Origin: Amycolatopsis iheyensis | Lineage (GTDB): Bacteria; Actinomycetota; Actinomycetes; Mycobacteriales; Pseudonocardiaceae | Direction of reading: 5' to 3' | DNA: 64,000 nt | NCBI RefSeq assembly: GCF_024703995.1 | Contig: NZ_JAMXQV010000002.1 | Location: 62,001-126,000, forward strand | In this document: in pieces, positions 1 through 7,819 of the stretch | Numbering within the stretch: position 1 is the stretch's first letter | How the letters are laid out: each line of letters opens with the position of its first letter | Position numbers and translations under genes: made by a program | The notes under the pieces: generated by a model | Databases searched by the model: none | What the model was told of the DNA's origin: nothing | The model's input: the letters and a program-made list of their open reading frames with translations, nothing else

Positions 1-367
1 GGTCGGAGGGGGTGCGGCGGCGGGCGGGCTCGCCCCCGGCGTCATCGACCTCGATGCGCAGCTTCGCCGCGCCCGGCAGCAGGCGGACGTGGTAGGGCGC
101 GCGGCCGTGCCGCAGGGCGTTGGACGTCAGCTCGTCCACCACCATGACCGCGGTGCTGATGACGTTGGCCGGCAGGTCGCACAGGACCGCGCGGACCCAG
201 TGGCGGACCTTGGCCAGCTCGCTGAGCTCGGCCGAGATGCCGATTTCGTGCCGGACCCCACGCAGTTTCACATCCGCCTCCTCCGCCGTGCCGGACCCCG
301 AAGGGAAGCCGTCCCCTTCTTCATGCCCGGATCCAGGCTCGCCGACACGGGTTTCGGAGGTGGTCAT
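1..367 (-). CDS. RsbW-type anti-sigma factor / ATP-binding protein (partial, C-terminus outside window)
   Basis: The reverse strand reads from an ATG at 367 off the left edge, about 122 codons. The visible part contains the N-box of HATPase_c_2 kinases (VVDELTSNALRHG) and then the beta strand leading to a D-x-G-G region, as in RsbW/SpoIIAB-like regulators. Such proteins bind ATP, sequester a sigma factor and phosphorylate a STAS antagonist. The ATG overlaps the TGA of the upstream STAS gene (ATGA at 364-367), so the pair is translationally coupled. An internal GTG at 271 with GGAGGAGG in front could give a shorter form without the acidic first ~32 residues. The G-box and C-terminus are not visible, so the partner sigma factor is unknown. 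Confidence 0.8.
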   Translation of the reverse strand, partial: MTTSETRVGEPGSGHEEGDGFPSGSGTAEEADVKLRGVRHEIGISAELSELAKVRHWVRAVLCDLPANVISTAVMVVDELTSNALRHGRAPYHVRLLPGAAKLRIEVDDAGGEPARRRTPSD

Positions 368-750
368 CGCGGTTCGCCCCAAGAAGCGCGGGCCGCGTCG
401 ATCGTCGGGTGCACCGGCATCACGTCGCCGAGGCCGAGCAGCTCGATCGGGCGGACGACGGCATGGACGGTCGACACCACCGCGAACCGGCCGCCGGCCT
501 CGCGCAGGCGGGCGCTGAGCCGCAGGAAGACCTGCAGGCAGCTGGAGTCGCAGTACTCGACCCCGGTCATGTCCAGCACGATCCGCGCGGCACCGGGTTC
601 GGCCGGGAGCAGCTCGGCGAGCTTCGGGGAAACCGCGAAGTCGAACTCGCCACGCAGTGTGTAGACGTGCGGGTCCCCGGTGTCGAAGACTTCCAGGGAC
701 CAGCCGGCACCCGAGTGGCGCTGCCGTGGCCGCGCTGCGTCGGTGGTCAT
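364..750 (-). CDS. STAS-domain anti-sigma factor antagonist
   Basis: This 128-residue protein has a single STAS fold, with the phosphorylation-loop motif MTGVEYCDSSCLQVF in its middle; the Ser residues after Asp are the usual kinase target. I chose ATG 750 because a GGAG lies just upstream. A longer frame to 846 adds an unconserved stretch. Family knowledge: the unphosphorylated form binds the RsbW-type kinase and frees sigma factor. Its stop overlaps the start of the RsbW-like gene, the classic antagonist/anti-sigma operon order. A tandem 11-bp repeat (757-779) just upstream may be its regulatory site. Confidence 0.85.
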   Translation of the reverse strand: MTTDAARPRQRHSGAGWSLEVFDTGDPHVYTLRGEFDFAVSPKLAELLPAEPGAARIVLDMTGVEYCDSSCLQVFLRLSARLREAGGRFAVVSTVHAVVRPIELLGLGDVMPVHPTIDAARASWGEPR

Positions 751-756
751 GCGACT

Positions 757-779
757 CCAGTATCCAAACCAGTATCCAA
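757..779. promoter_or_regulatory. Direct repeat upstream of the STAS gene
   Basis: CCAGTATCCAA occurs twice (757-767 and 769-779), 12 bp apart, directly upstream of the STAS start at 750. On the transcribed strand each copy reads TTGGATACTGG and contains a TAnnnT-like core. It could be a promoter element or a regulator site; no regulator can be assigned. Confidence 0.35.
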
Positions 780-885
780 GATCGGTGTCCCGGGTCAGGG
801 CCGGGAACGGGACGCGGGCTGGCGGCTCAACCTGCTCCGAACGCAATCTACCAGCGCCCCCGAACGGGGGCAGCGCGGTGCCCCA

Positions 886-2058
886 TCACCGTCCTTTAAG
901 GACTTCCTCGCGCCGGGCGGGTTCGGGCGCCGGCGCCGGGGTCGTCACGCCGGCCGGCACGATGGCCACGTTGACCGTCCTGGTCAGCCGTTCGTAGGGC
1001 GCCCGGTGCTCGTTGTCGAGCAGCACGGCCAGCGGTGTCCAGACGCCGACTACGAACACCGACGCGGCGAGCGCGACCGGCAGGAGCAGCTGCTCGGGGT
1101 GGTTGCCGAGGTCCCAGTGGTCCAGGTCCAGCACCAGCCAGCCGAGCCACAGCGGCGAGAGCAGGACGCCGTTGCGGACCAGCAGCGCGATCGGCCCGGC
1201 GCGGCGGCCGCCGCGCCGCGCCACGCGCAGCAGCATCGCCCGCTTGCCGGGGGTCGAGCCGGTAACCGAGGGCAGCACCACGAACCACACCAGGGCGAGG
1301 ATCACCACCGGCGTGTCGCGGTGCGTCAGCTCCTCGCCGAAGAGCGTCAGCAGGCCGAACAGGAAGCCCAGCAGCGCGGCGAACCCGAGCAGGTCGGTGG
1401 CCAGGGCGAACAGCCGCCGCGTGAAGGTGACCTTCGCGGCGTAGCGACGTCGTTCGTGCTCCGGCTCGGGCGAGGGCAGCAGCCGGCCGAGCGGGCCCGC
1501 GAGCAACCAGCCGGCGACCACGCCGGCGGTGTTGAGGATGAGGTCGTCGACGCTGAAGAGCCGGTACGGGCACGGGTAGACGAACCACAGCCCGGTCAGC
1601 TGCGTCAGTTCGAAGAACAGCGAGACGCCGAAGCCGACGACGGCCGCGGGCACGAGCCGCATCCGCTGCGCGTAGCGGACGTAGAAGCCCAGCGGCGCCA
1701 GCATCACGACGTTGAGCGCGGTGGTCCAGACCGCCGGGTTGTGCAGCAGCGCACCCGGGCTCCAGTGCCCGCGGGCCCGCTGGGAAACCACTTCGACGAA
1801 GTAGAACGGCCGCAGCTGCGGGGAGCTCGCGTAGGTGTGCCCCGCGCAGTACGCCGGGTCGGCGGGCAGCGGCAGGACCGTCTGCGTCGCGATCGCCAGC
1901 AGGTAGAAGAGGAACGCGTAGAACACGAACGTCGGCCAGCCTCCGGCGCGGCCTCGGCGCCGGTAGCTGACGAAGGCGGCCGGGAGCATGACGGCCAGCA
2001 CGAGGAACGGGAAGAGGATGAGGGCCGTCCGGACGGGGACGAGGTAGGTGGCGACCAC
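886..2058 (-). CDS. VanZ family - RDD domain membrane protein
   Basis: This 390-aa integral membrane protein has two parts. Residues ~1-190 form a VanZ-like region of hydrophobic helices, with the conserved segment ELTQLTGLWFVYPCPYR followed by SVDDLILNTAG. Residues ~215-360 form an RDD domain, with RLFALATDLL near its start and the hallmark GSTPGKRAMLLRV. The VanZ+RDD fusion is a common actinobacterial architecture of unknown function. VanZ itself is linked to low-level teicoplanin tolerance, but this locus has no other van genes, so glycopeptide resistance should not be inferred. The start is GTG 2058 with only a weak SD. Confidence 0.8.
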   Translation of the reverse strand: MVATYLVPVRTALILFPFLVLAVMLPAAFVSYRRRGRAGGWPTFVFYAFLFYLLAIATQTVLPLPADPAYCAGHTYASSPQLRPFYFVEVVSQRARGHWSPGALLHNPAVWTTALNVVMLAPLGFYVRYAQRMRLVPAAVVGFGVSLFFELTQLTGLWFVYPCPYRLFSVDDLILNTAGVVAGWLLAGPLGRLLPSPEPEHERRRYAAKVTFTRRLFALATDLLGFAALLGFLFGLLTLFGEELTHRDTPVVILALVWFVVLPSVTGSTPGKRAMLLRVARRGGRRAGPIALLVRNGVLLSPLWLGWLVLDLDHWDLGNHPEQLLLPVALAASVFVVGVWTPLAVLLDNEHRAPYERLTRTVNVAIVPAGVTTPAPAPEPARREEVLKGR

Positions 2059-2133
2059 GGAGCCGGTGGTACCCAGCCGAAGGGGGCGTGAAGCGTGCTT
2101 CCCCCGGACGGCTGGGCGGTCACCGGCGTGGGC

Positions 2134-2328
2134 TCACTGCGGGGGCGCGTCCTGCTGGCCGCCGCCCTGCTTGTGGAGGTAGTCCTTCACCTTCTCCGAG
2201 CCCTGGTCGATCTTGTCGGCGTGGTCGCCGAAGCGCTGCTTGGCGGCCTCCGCGGCCTTGTCGACGCCTTGGTCGGCCTTGTCCGGGTTCTTGCCGAGCG
2301 CTTCTTTCGCCTTGTCGAACAGGTTCAT
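2134..2328 (-). CDS. Small MT0933-type 'antitoxin' family protein
   Basis: A 64-aa, lysine/aspartate-rich helical protein beginning MNLFDKAKEALGKNPDKADQ. It matches the MT0933_antitox family pattern (FDKAKE.. KNPDKADQGVDKAAEAA.. DKIDQGSEKVKDYL). I chose ATG 2328 over the upstream in-frame ATG at 2379 because GAAAGG precedes it and the family consensus begins here. Despite the family name there is no toxin gene beside it; a general abundance or stress protein is equally plausible. The 206-bp gap to the divergent gene at 2535 holds no gene I can support. Confidence 0.7.
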   Translation of the reverse strand: MNLFDKAKEALGKNPDKADQGVDKAAEAAKQRFGDHADKIDQGSEKVKDYLHKQGGGQQDAPPQ

Positions 2329-2534
2329 CGGACGGCCTTTCGTTCGGAATCCGATCATCGGGCCCTTCGAGGAGACCACTGGGCCAACCGGCTCGCAACC
2401 GAATGGCCGTGCACACTCACCTGAGGTGGGTATTCCCGTCCCTTTCCCGGGTGAAAGCCCGCCCGGCGGGTTTGAACGCGACGACGTCGGGTAGGGACCG
2501 ATTCCTTTTCGGTCCGCGCCCGGTCGGTACGGGC

Positions 2535-3440
2535 ATGAGCACTTCCACGAACGAACAACGGGTGGTCGCCGTCGTCGGCGCCACCGGACGCCAAGGCGGC
2601 GGGCTGGTCCGGTCGATCGTCGCAGACCCGGACGGCGGGCTCGCCGTGCGGGCCATCACCCGGGACGCGGGTTCACCACGCGCGAAGGAACTCGCCGCGC
2701 TCGGGGCGGCGGTGGTGGTCGCCGATCTCGACGACCCCGGTTCCGTCGAAGCCGCGTTCGACGGCGCGTACGGCGCGTTCTGCGTCACGGCCGGCCAGGA
2801 ACACCCACCGGAGCGGGAAACGGCCCACGCCGCCACGATGGCCGCGGCCGCGCGCCGCGCCGGGCTCGCGCACGTGGTGTGGTCGACGTTCGAGGACACC
2901 CGCACCCTCGCCGACGACCGGGTCCCGGTGCTGCCCGGGGGATACCGCGTCCCGCACTACGACGCCAAGGGCGCGGCCGACGCGGCGTTCGAGGGCGTCC
3001 CGACGACCTTCCTGCGCACCGCGTTCTACTGGGAGAACTTCCTCGACGGCGGCGGCCCCCGCCGCGGCGACGACGGCGTCCTCGCCCTGGCGCTGCCGCT
3101 GGGACCCGCGCGGCTGCCCGGGATCGCGGTGGCGGACATCGGCCGCTGCGCGCACGCGATCCTGCGGCGGCCGGAGCTGGCGGGGCAGACGATCAGCGTT
3201 TCGGGGGAAAACCTCACCGGCGCCGAACTCGCGTCCGCGTTCGCGGAATTTCTCGGCGAACCCGTGCGGTTCGCCGACGTCCCGCCGGACGTGCTCCCCG
3301 CCGAACTGGCCAACATGTTCCGGTTCACCCGGGAGTTCGAAGCGGTTTACGCCGGCGCACGCGATCCCGCCGAAACCCGGAAGCTGCACCCCGGGCTCCT
3401 GACCTTTTCCGCTTGGCTGTCCGAAAGGAACCCTCGATGA
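2535..3440 (+). CDS. NmrA-like NAD(P)-binding family protein
   Basis: A 301-aa Rossmann protein with the N-terminal dinucleotide motif VVGATGRQGGGL (GxTGxxG), then DLDDPGSVEAAF and a substrate-domain C-terminus. This is the NmrA/HSCARG subgroup of atypical short-chain dehydrogenases. Members often sense NAD(P) or act as quinone or isoflavone reductases; the YxxxK motif is not obvious, so a sensor or reductase role is open. The start is ATG 2535. Its stop overlaps the next ATG (ATGA, 3437-3440), so it is coupled to the flavin-type oxidase-fold gene downstream. Confidence 0.8.
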   Translation: MSTSTNEQRVVAVVGATGRQGGGLVRSIVADPDGGLAVRAITRDAGSPRAKELAALGAAVVVADLDDPGSVEAAFDGAYGAFCVTAGQEHPPERETAHAATMAAAARRAGLAHVVWSTFEDTRTLADDRVPVLPGGYRVPHYDAKGAADAAFEGVPTTFLRTAFYWENFLDGGGPRRGDDGVLALALPLGPARLPGIAVADIGRCAHAILRRPELAGQTISVSGENLTGAELASAFAEFLGEPVRFADVPPDVLPAELANMFRFTREFEAVYAGARDPAETRKLHPGLLTFSAWLSERNPR

Positions 3441-3832
3441 CCCTCGCCCTGACCGAAGCCGCCCGCGAAGTGCTCGACGGCCCGCACACGGCGGTGATCG
3501 CCACCTCGAACGCCGACGGCCGGCCGCAGTCGTCGATCGTCTTCGTCAAGCGCGACGGTGACACCGTCGTCTTCAGCACCATCGAAGGCCGGCTGAAGAC
3601 CCGCAACATGCGGCGCGACCCGCGGGTCAGCCTGCTGGTGGCGAGCGGCCCCGGCCGGTACGTCGAGATCCGGGGCCGCGTCGAGCTCACCGACGACCCG
3701 GAAAAGGCGCTGCTGCTCGAAATGTACGACCGGTACATGGGCGGCAAGACCCCGCCGCCCGAACCGGAGGCGAAACGGCTGATCGTCCGGATCGTCCCCG
3801 AGAAGCTCTACGACTGGCCGCCGGCCGCTTGA
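3437..3832 (+). CDS. PPOX-class (pyridoxamine-5'-phosphate-oxidase-fold) flavin/F420-dependent protein
   Basis: A 131-aa split-barrel protein. The segments TAVIATSNADGRPQSSIVF, the strand TVVFSTIEGRLKTRNMRRDPRVSL and GRYVEIRGRVELTDDP are the family signatures of F420- or FMN-binding PPOX-class proteins (the R-K-x-R-N-M phosphate-binding turn is clear). These small enzymes reduce or oxidise diverse substrates using F420H2 or FMN. It overlaps the NmrA-like gene by 4 bp and is probably co-expressed with it, suggesting a small redox unit. The substrate cannot be predicted. Confidence 0.85.
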   Translation: MTLALTEAAREVLDGPHTAVIATSNADGRPQSSIVFVKRDGDTVVFSTIEGRLKTRNMRRDPRVSLLVASGPGRYVEIRGRVELTDDPEKALLLEMYDRYMGGKTPPPEPEAKRLIVRIVPEKLYDWPPAA

Positions 3833-3926
3833 ACCGCACGCGGCCGGGGCCCGTATACCGGGGAGAGGATCGCGGGCCCCGCCGCACGGGCCGCGCGGTC
3901 ACCGCCGCGAACGACGTGAGGCCCGC

Positions 3927-5609
3927 ATGCTGGCAAGAACCGGTCCGAGCACCCCGGCAGCCGCGCTGCCCGACTTCGGGCTGCCGCGGCCCGGGCTCCG
4001 GCGGCACGTCGTCGCCGGCCGGGTCCTGACCACGCTCGCGGCGCTGCTGGTGCTGTTCGCGCTCCTGGCGCCGGACGACCTGAACTCATTCTCCGCCGAA
4101 GCCCTGGTCCGGGTGCCGGTGGAGGGCCTGATCGTCGCCGCGTTCGTGCTGGTCCTGCCGCCGCGGGCGCGGCGCGTCGTCGCGGTGCTCGTCGGCCTGT
4201 TCCTCGGGCTGCTCACCGTGCTGAAGGCGCTGGACACCGGGTTCTACGCGACGCTGGAGAAGCCGTTCGACCCGATCTACGACTGGAGCTTCTTCCAGGC
4301 CGGCCTCGAGTTCCTCGCCGGGCAGATCGGCGACGCGGCCGCCTACGCCGTGCTCGCCGGGGCCGCGCTGCTCGCGGTCGCCGTCGTCGTGTGCACGGTC
4401 CTCGCGATGCTGCGGCTGACTCGCGTCGCCGCCGGGCGCCGGACGTCGTCGACCCGGGTGGTGGCCGTGCTCGGCGTCGTCTGGATCGTCTGCTCGCTGT
4501 TCGGCGTGGAGATCGCGCCGGGCCAGCCGCTCGCCGCGCAGAACGCCGTCGCGCTGGCCTACGGCGACCTGCGTCAGGTCAGCGCGGACCTGCGCGAGCA
4601 GCGCCCGTTCGGCGAGGTGGCCGCCGACGACAGTTTCCGCGCCACACCGGGTAGCCAGCTGCTGAACGGGCTGCGCGGCAAGAACGTCGTGCTCACCTTC
4701 GTCGAAAGCTACGGCCGGGTCGCCCTCGACGACCCGGACTTCGGGCCGAAGATCGGCGCGACGCTCGACGCCGGCACCGCGCAGCTGAAGGCCGCGGGCA
4801 TCGGGGCGAAGAGCGCTTTCCTGTCTTCTTCGACGTTCGGCGGCGGGAGCTGGCTCGCCCACTCGACCGTGCAGTCGGGGATGTGGATCGACAACCAGCA
4901 GCGCTACAACGACCTGCTCGCCAGCGACCGGCTGACCCTCGGCGGCGCGTTCCAGCGTGCGGGCTGGAAGACGGTCTGGGACGTCCCCGCGCACACCAAG
5001 GACTGGCCGGAGGGGCAGAAGTTCTACCACCCGGACGCCTACTACGACGCGCACCACGTCGGCTACCAGGGGCCCGGCTACGCCTACGCGACCATGCCCG
5101 ACCAGTTCACGCTTTCGGTGCTGCAGCGCACCGAGCTCGCGAAGAGCACGCAGAAGCCGGTGATGGCCGAGGTCGACCTCGTCTCGAGCCACGCGCCGTG
5201 GTCACCGCGGCCCTGGCTGGTGGACTGGAACCAGGTCGGCGACGGTTCGGTCTTCGCGCCGCAGCCGGCCGCGGGCGAGGCGCCGGAGTCGGTCTGGAAG
5301 GACCCGGCGAAGATCCGCGCCGCCTACCGCGACGCCACCGACTACTCGCTGAAGACGCTGATCTCGTTCATGCAGCACTACGGCGACGACAACACGGTGC
5401 TGGTGTTCCTCGGCGACCACCAGCCGCCGGTCGTCACCCCGCAGGGCGCGGTGCACGACGTGCCGATCACGATCGTGGCGAAGGACCCGAAGGTGCTCGA
5501 CCGGATCAGCGGCTGGGGCTGGACCGACGGCCTGCACCCGGCCGCCGGGGCCCCGGTCTGGAAGATGGACTCCTTCCGCGATCGCTTCCTCACCGCGTTC
5601 GCCCGCTGA
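3927..5609 (+). CDS. Membrane-anchored sulfatase / phosphoglycerol-transferase-like protein
   Basis: A 560-aa protein with about four to five N-terminal membrane helices (roughly residues 30-195) and an extracytoplasmic alkaline-phosphatase-superfamily domain. Visible elements are NVVLTFVESYGR (metal-site strand; the nucleophile Ser/Thr lies downstream in the SSTFGGGSW region), AEVDLVSSHAPW and VLVFLGDHQPP with metal-binding Asp-His. This layout resembles LTA-synthase or OpgB-type phosphoglycerol transferases and membrane sulfatases. A cell-envelope polymer is the likely substrate, but mycelial actinobacteria usually lack classical LTA, so the exact role is open. ATG 3927 follows GTGAGG. Confidence 0.75.
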   Translation: MLARTGPSTPAAALPDFGLPRPGLRRHVVAGRVLTTLAALLVLFALLAPDDLNSFSAEALVRVPVEGLIVAAFVLVLPPRARRVVAVLVGLFLGLLTVLKALDTGFYATLEKPFDPIYDWSFFQAGLEFLAGQIGDAAAYAVLAGAALLAVAVVVCTVLAMLRLTRVAAGRRTSSTRVVAVLGVVWIVCSLFGVEIAPGQPLAAQNAVALAYGDLRQVSADLREQRPFGEVAADDSFRATPGSQLLNGLRGKNVVLTFVESYGRVALDDPDFGPKIGATLDAGTAQLKAAGIGAKSAFLSSSTFGGGSWLAHSTVQSGMWIDNQQRYNDLLASDRLTLGGAFQRAGWKTVWDVPAHTKDWPEGQKFYHPDAYYDAHHVGYQGPGYAYATMPDQFTLSVLQRTELAKSTQKPVMAEVDLVSSHAPWSPRPWLVDWNQVGDGSVFAPQPAAGEAPESVWKDPAKIRAAYRDATDYSLKTLISFMQHYGDDNTVLVFLGDHQPPVVTPQGAVHDVPITIVAKDPKVLDRISGWGWTDGLHPAAGAPVWKMDSFRDRFLTAFAR

Positions 5610-5650
5610 CCCTCCACTGAGGACTCCCGGGCCGACGGCTTCCCGCGGAC

Positions 5651-5683
5651 CGCCCGGCGCGCCTATCCTGGAGGCGCCGGGCG
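5651..5683 (+). promoter_or_regulatory. Hairpin with embedded TATCCT upstream of the GGDEF gene
   Basis: A 10-bp stem (5651-5660 with 5674-5683) encloses a 13-nt loop containing TATCCT at 5664-5669. It sits 42 bp after the sulfatase-like gene and 37 bp before the GTG of the GGDEF gene. It could terminate the upstream transcript, or the TATCCT could be the -10 box of the GGDEF promoter. The sequence alone does not decide. Confidence 0.35.
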
Positions 5684-5719
5684 GGGGAGCCCGGCCGATC
5701 CACGGACACGGGAGGGTAA

Positions 5720-6904
5720 GTGGATCAGCGAGGGGAGTCCGGTCCGGCGCGCCCGCCGCGTGGCGTCATGCCCTACTACCTGGCCGTCGAGGTCACCGCC
5801 GTCGCGTTGCTGCTGGTCGCCGTGCCGGCGACCAAGCCGGCACCGCGGGACTGGCTGTTCTTCGCCGTGCTGCTCGGCTCGGCGCTCGTGCAGGCCGAGC
5901 TGTCGGCCAAGGCCGAGCGGATGCGGCGGTTCCTTTCGCGGAACCCGCACGTCAGCGTCACTTCGGTGTGGTTGTTCGCCGCGGCGCTGTCGGTGCCGGT
6001 GGGACTGGCCGCCCTGCTCGCGATGCTGGTGTACACGCACCTGTGGGCGCGCACGGCGGGCGGCGTGCCCGGCGTCCGGCTGTACCGGGCGACCTGCTCG
6101 GCCGCGACCCACGTCGTCACCGTCTTCGCCGCGGGCACCGTCGCCGCGGTCGGCGGGCCGGTGGCGGCCGGGGTGGCGTTCGTGCTGGTCAACACGGTGC
6201 TCGTGATGATCGGCTTCAAGCTGCACGAGCCGGGGCGCCCGATCCTCGCGTTCGCGGGATCGGTGGCCGAGAACTTGCTCGACCTGGCGACGCTGTGCCT
6301 CGGCGCGGCGGCCGCGGCGCTGCTGCCGGTGCGGCCCTGGCTGGTGCCGCTGCTGGTGCTGCCGGTCGTGCTGCTGCACCGGGGCGAGCTCGGCCGGCGG
6401 CTGGAGGTGCAGGTCCACGACCCGAAGACCGGGCTGCTGGCCATCGCGGAATGGCGGTCGCGGGCCGAAGCCGAGCTGGGCCGCGCGACCCGGACCGGCG
6501 CGGACTGCGGGTTCCTGATGCTCGACCTCGACCACTTCAAGCACGTCAACGACACCCACGGCCACCTGGCCGGGGACGACGTGCTGCGCGCGGTCGCCGA
6601 AGCGGTCCGGGGCGAGGTGCGGGTCTACGACTCGGTGGGCCGCTTCGGCGGCGAGGAGTTCGTCGTGCTGCTGCCCGGCATCGGGCGCGGGCACTCGGTG
6701 GCGGTCGCCGAGCGGATCCGTGATGCCGTGGCGAAGCTCGTCGTGGTCGCCGGCGGCACGCGGATCGACGGGCTCTCGGTGTCGATCGGGGTGGCGGTGC
6801 ACCCCGCCGCCGGGCCGGCGGTGGACGACGTGCTCGGCGCGGCGGACAAGGCCGTCTACGCGGCGAAGAACGCCGGGCGGGACCGGGTTTGCGTGAGCCG
6901 CTGA
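5720..6904 (+). CDS. Membrane GGDEF diguanylate cyclase
   Basis: A 394-aa protein with about six hydrophobic segments over residues ~15-215 and a C-terminal GGDEF domain (~230-394). The active motif is GGEEF at 310-314, and the nucleotide/metal strand LDLDHFKHVNDTHGH precedes it, so the domain should be catalytically competent for c-di-GMP synthesis. No RxxD inhibitory site is clear five residues before GGEEF. The start GTG 5720 is preceded by GGAGGG at 5711. In filamentous actinobacteria c-di-GMP controls development through BldD, so a developmental input is likely. The ligand of the membrane sensor is unknown. Confidence 0.9.
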   Translation: MDQRGESGPARPPRGVMPYYLAVEVTAVALLLVAVPATKPAPRDWLFFAVLLGSALVQAELSAKAERMRRFLSRNPHVSVTSVWLFAAALSVPVGLAALLAMLVYTHLWARTAGGVPGVRLYRATCSAATHVVTVFAAGTVAAVGGPVAAGVAFVLVNTVLVMIGFKLHEPGRPILAFAGSVAENLLDLATLCLGAAAAALLPVRPWLVPLLVLPVVLLHRGELGRRLEVQVHDPKTGLLAIAEWRSRAEAELGRATRTGADCGFLMLDLDHFKHVNDTHGHLAGDDVLRAVAEAVRGEVRVYDSVGRFGGEEFVVLLPGIGRGHSVAVAERIRDAVAKLVVVAGGTRIDGLSVSIGVAVHPAAGPAVDDVLGAADKAVYAAKNAGRDRVCVSR

Positions 6905-7071
6905 GGACCGGCTCACTCGTCCGTTCTGCGTTTCCGGCGTGGGCTAGCCCGGATGGAGCAGCGTGGTGACTTTCCGCTGCGCTCGTTTTCACTGGCCCGA
7001 TGAATTGCCGGTAATTCCTTCGCGCTTCTACGCTTCACATTGTCGGGTCCCGCGTGCACTGAGGAGTGCTC

Positions 7072-7413
7072 ATGCGAAGCAATGTATATAAAAAGCTGGC
7101 TGTTCTCGCGGTTGCGTTGTTTTCGCTGTTCGGATTGTCGGTCGTGCCCGCGGCCGCCGCCGGTGGCGACTTCGCGCCACCCGGCTGCTTCGGTGAGCGC
7201 TACGGCACCCTCTTCGGGGAAGGCGTTTCGGTCAGCTGTTTCCCGGGTGAGGGTTACGGATACCGCGTGATCGCGCACTGCTCGAACGGCAGCGCCTTCT
7301 GGTTCGTCGCCGGCGAATTCGTGCCGTACGGGTTCGGCCCCGCCGTCGCGGAATGCTCGGGAGCGCTGCTCGTTCCGGCGCGCGTGTACTCCTACCACGT
7401 CGACGAAATCTGA
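7072..7413 (+). CDS. Small secreted cysteine-containing protein
   Basis: A 113-aa protein with a clear Sec signal peptide: N-terminal RSNVYKK, a hydrophobic core, then PAAAA at about residue 27 as the probable cleavage site. The mature part (~85 aa) has four Cys (GCF, SCF, AHCS, AECS), likely two disulfides, and is rich in Gly, Phe and Tyr. GAGGAG at 7061-7066 fixes ATG 7072. The first codons are unusually AT-rich (atgtatataaaaa), which may ease translation initiation. I do not recognise the family. A strong terminator hairpin follows it. Confidence 0.7.
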   Translation: MRSNVYKKLAVLAVALFSLFGLSVVPAAAAGGDFAPPGCFGERYGTLFGEGVSVSCFPGEGYGYRVIAHCSNGSAFWFVAGEFVPYGFGPAVAECSGALLVPARVYSYHVDEI

Positions 7414-7426
7414 TTTCGCGCGCCAA

Positions 7427-7460
7427 CCGTCCGGCCGGCCGTTTTCGGGTGGCCGGACGG
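7427..7460 (+). terminator. Transcription terminator hairpin
   Basis: A perfect 10-bp stem (CCGTCCGGCC at 7427-7436 with GGCCGGACGG at 7451-7460) around a 14-nt loop, 13 bp after the stop of the secreted protein gene. It lacks a U-tract, as is usual for actinobacterial terminators. Confidence 0.7.
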
Positions 7461-7819
7461 TGCTGTGCGGCGCCGCCGGGTGCCCCTCCAGGTGCCGCTC
7501 AGGGGGACGGTCATGCACGTCTGGTGCCCCGCAGACTCTGGTTCGGGCCTGCTCGCGCGCTCGCGTGGTGTACTGGTCCAAACCTCTCTCGGGAGGAGGG
7601 CAGGACCGTCGGCGCGGACGGGCGAGAGCCGTTCGCGCTCCTTTGGCGTTCACGAAAAGCCCTATGGCGCAACGGGTTCGATCGTGCAGTCCGCAGTGGA
7701 CAGACGTTCGCCTCCGCAAAATCCGGACAGAAGACCGGACAAATCTGGACCAGCTTCGCAGCCGCGACGCACACTCGCTGGACAGTGTGTTTCTTTCCCC
7801 CGGCTCTGGAGGACACCTC
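7461..7819. other. Non-coding region upstream of the S1 protease, with one DasR-like half-conserved box
   Basis: No gene is supportable here. The open frames lack ribosome binding sites and family features. At 7572-7587 there is ACTGGTCC followed by AAACCTCT, matching the DasR box ACTGGTCTAGACCAGT at 12 of 16 positions. It also resembles the 12-bp chitinase promoter repeat TGGTCCAGACCT, but only as one copy. The protease RBS (GGAGG) is at 7808-7812. Confidence 0.3.

Noticed and set aside
886..2058. VanZ as evidence of a glycopeptide resistance cluster
   Set aside because: VanZ-RDD proteins are widespread orphans, and no vanH/A/X/R/S genes are present.
2134..2328. Toxin-antitoxin module
   Set aside because: Only the so-called antitoxin family protein is present; no toxin gene lies next to it.
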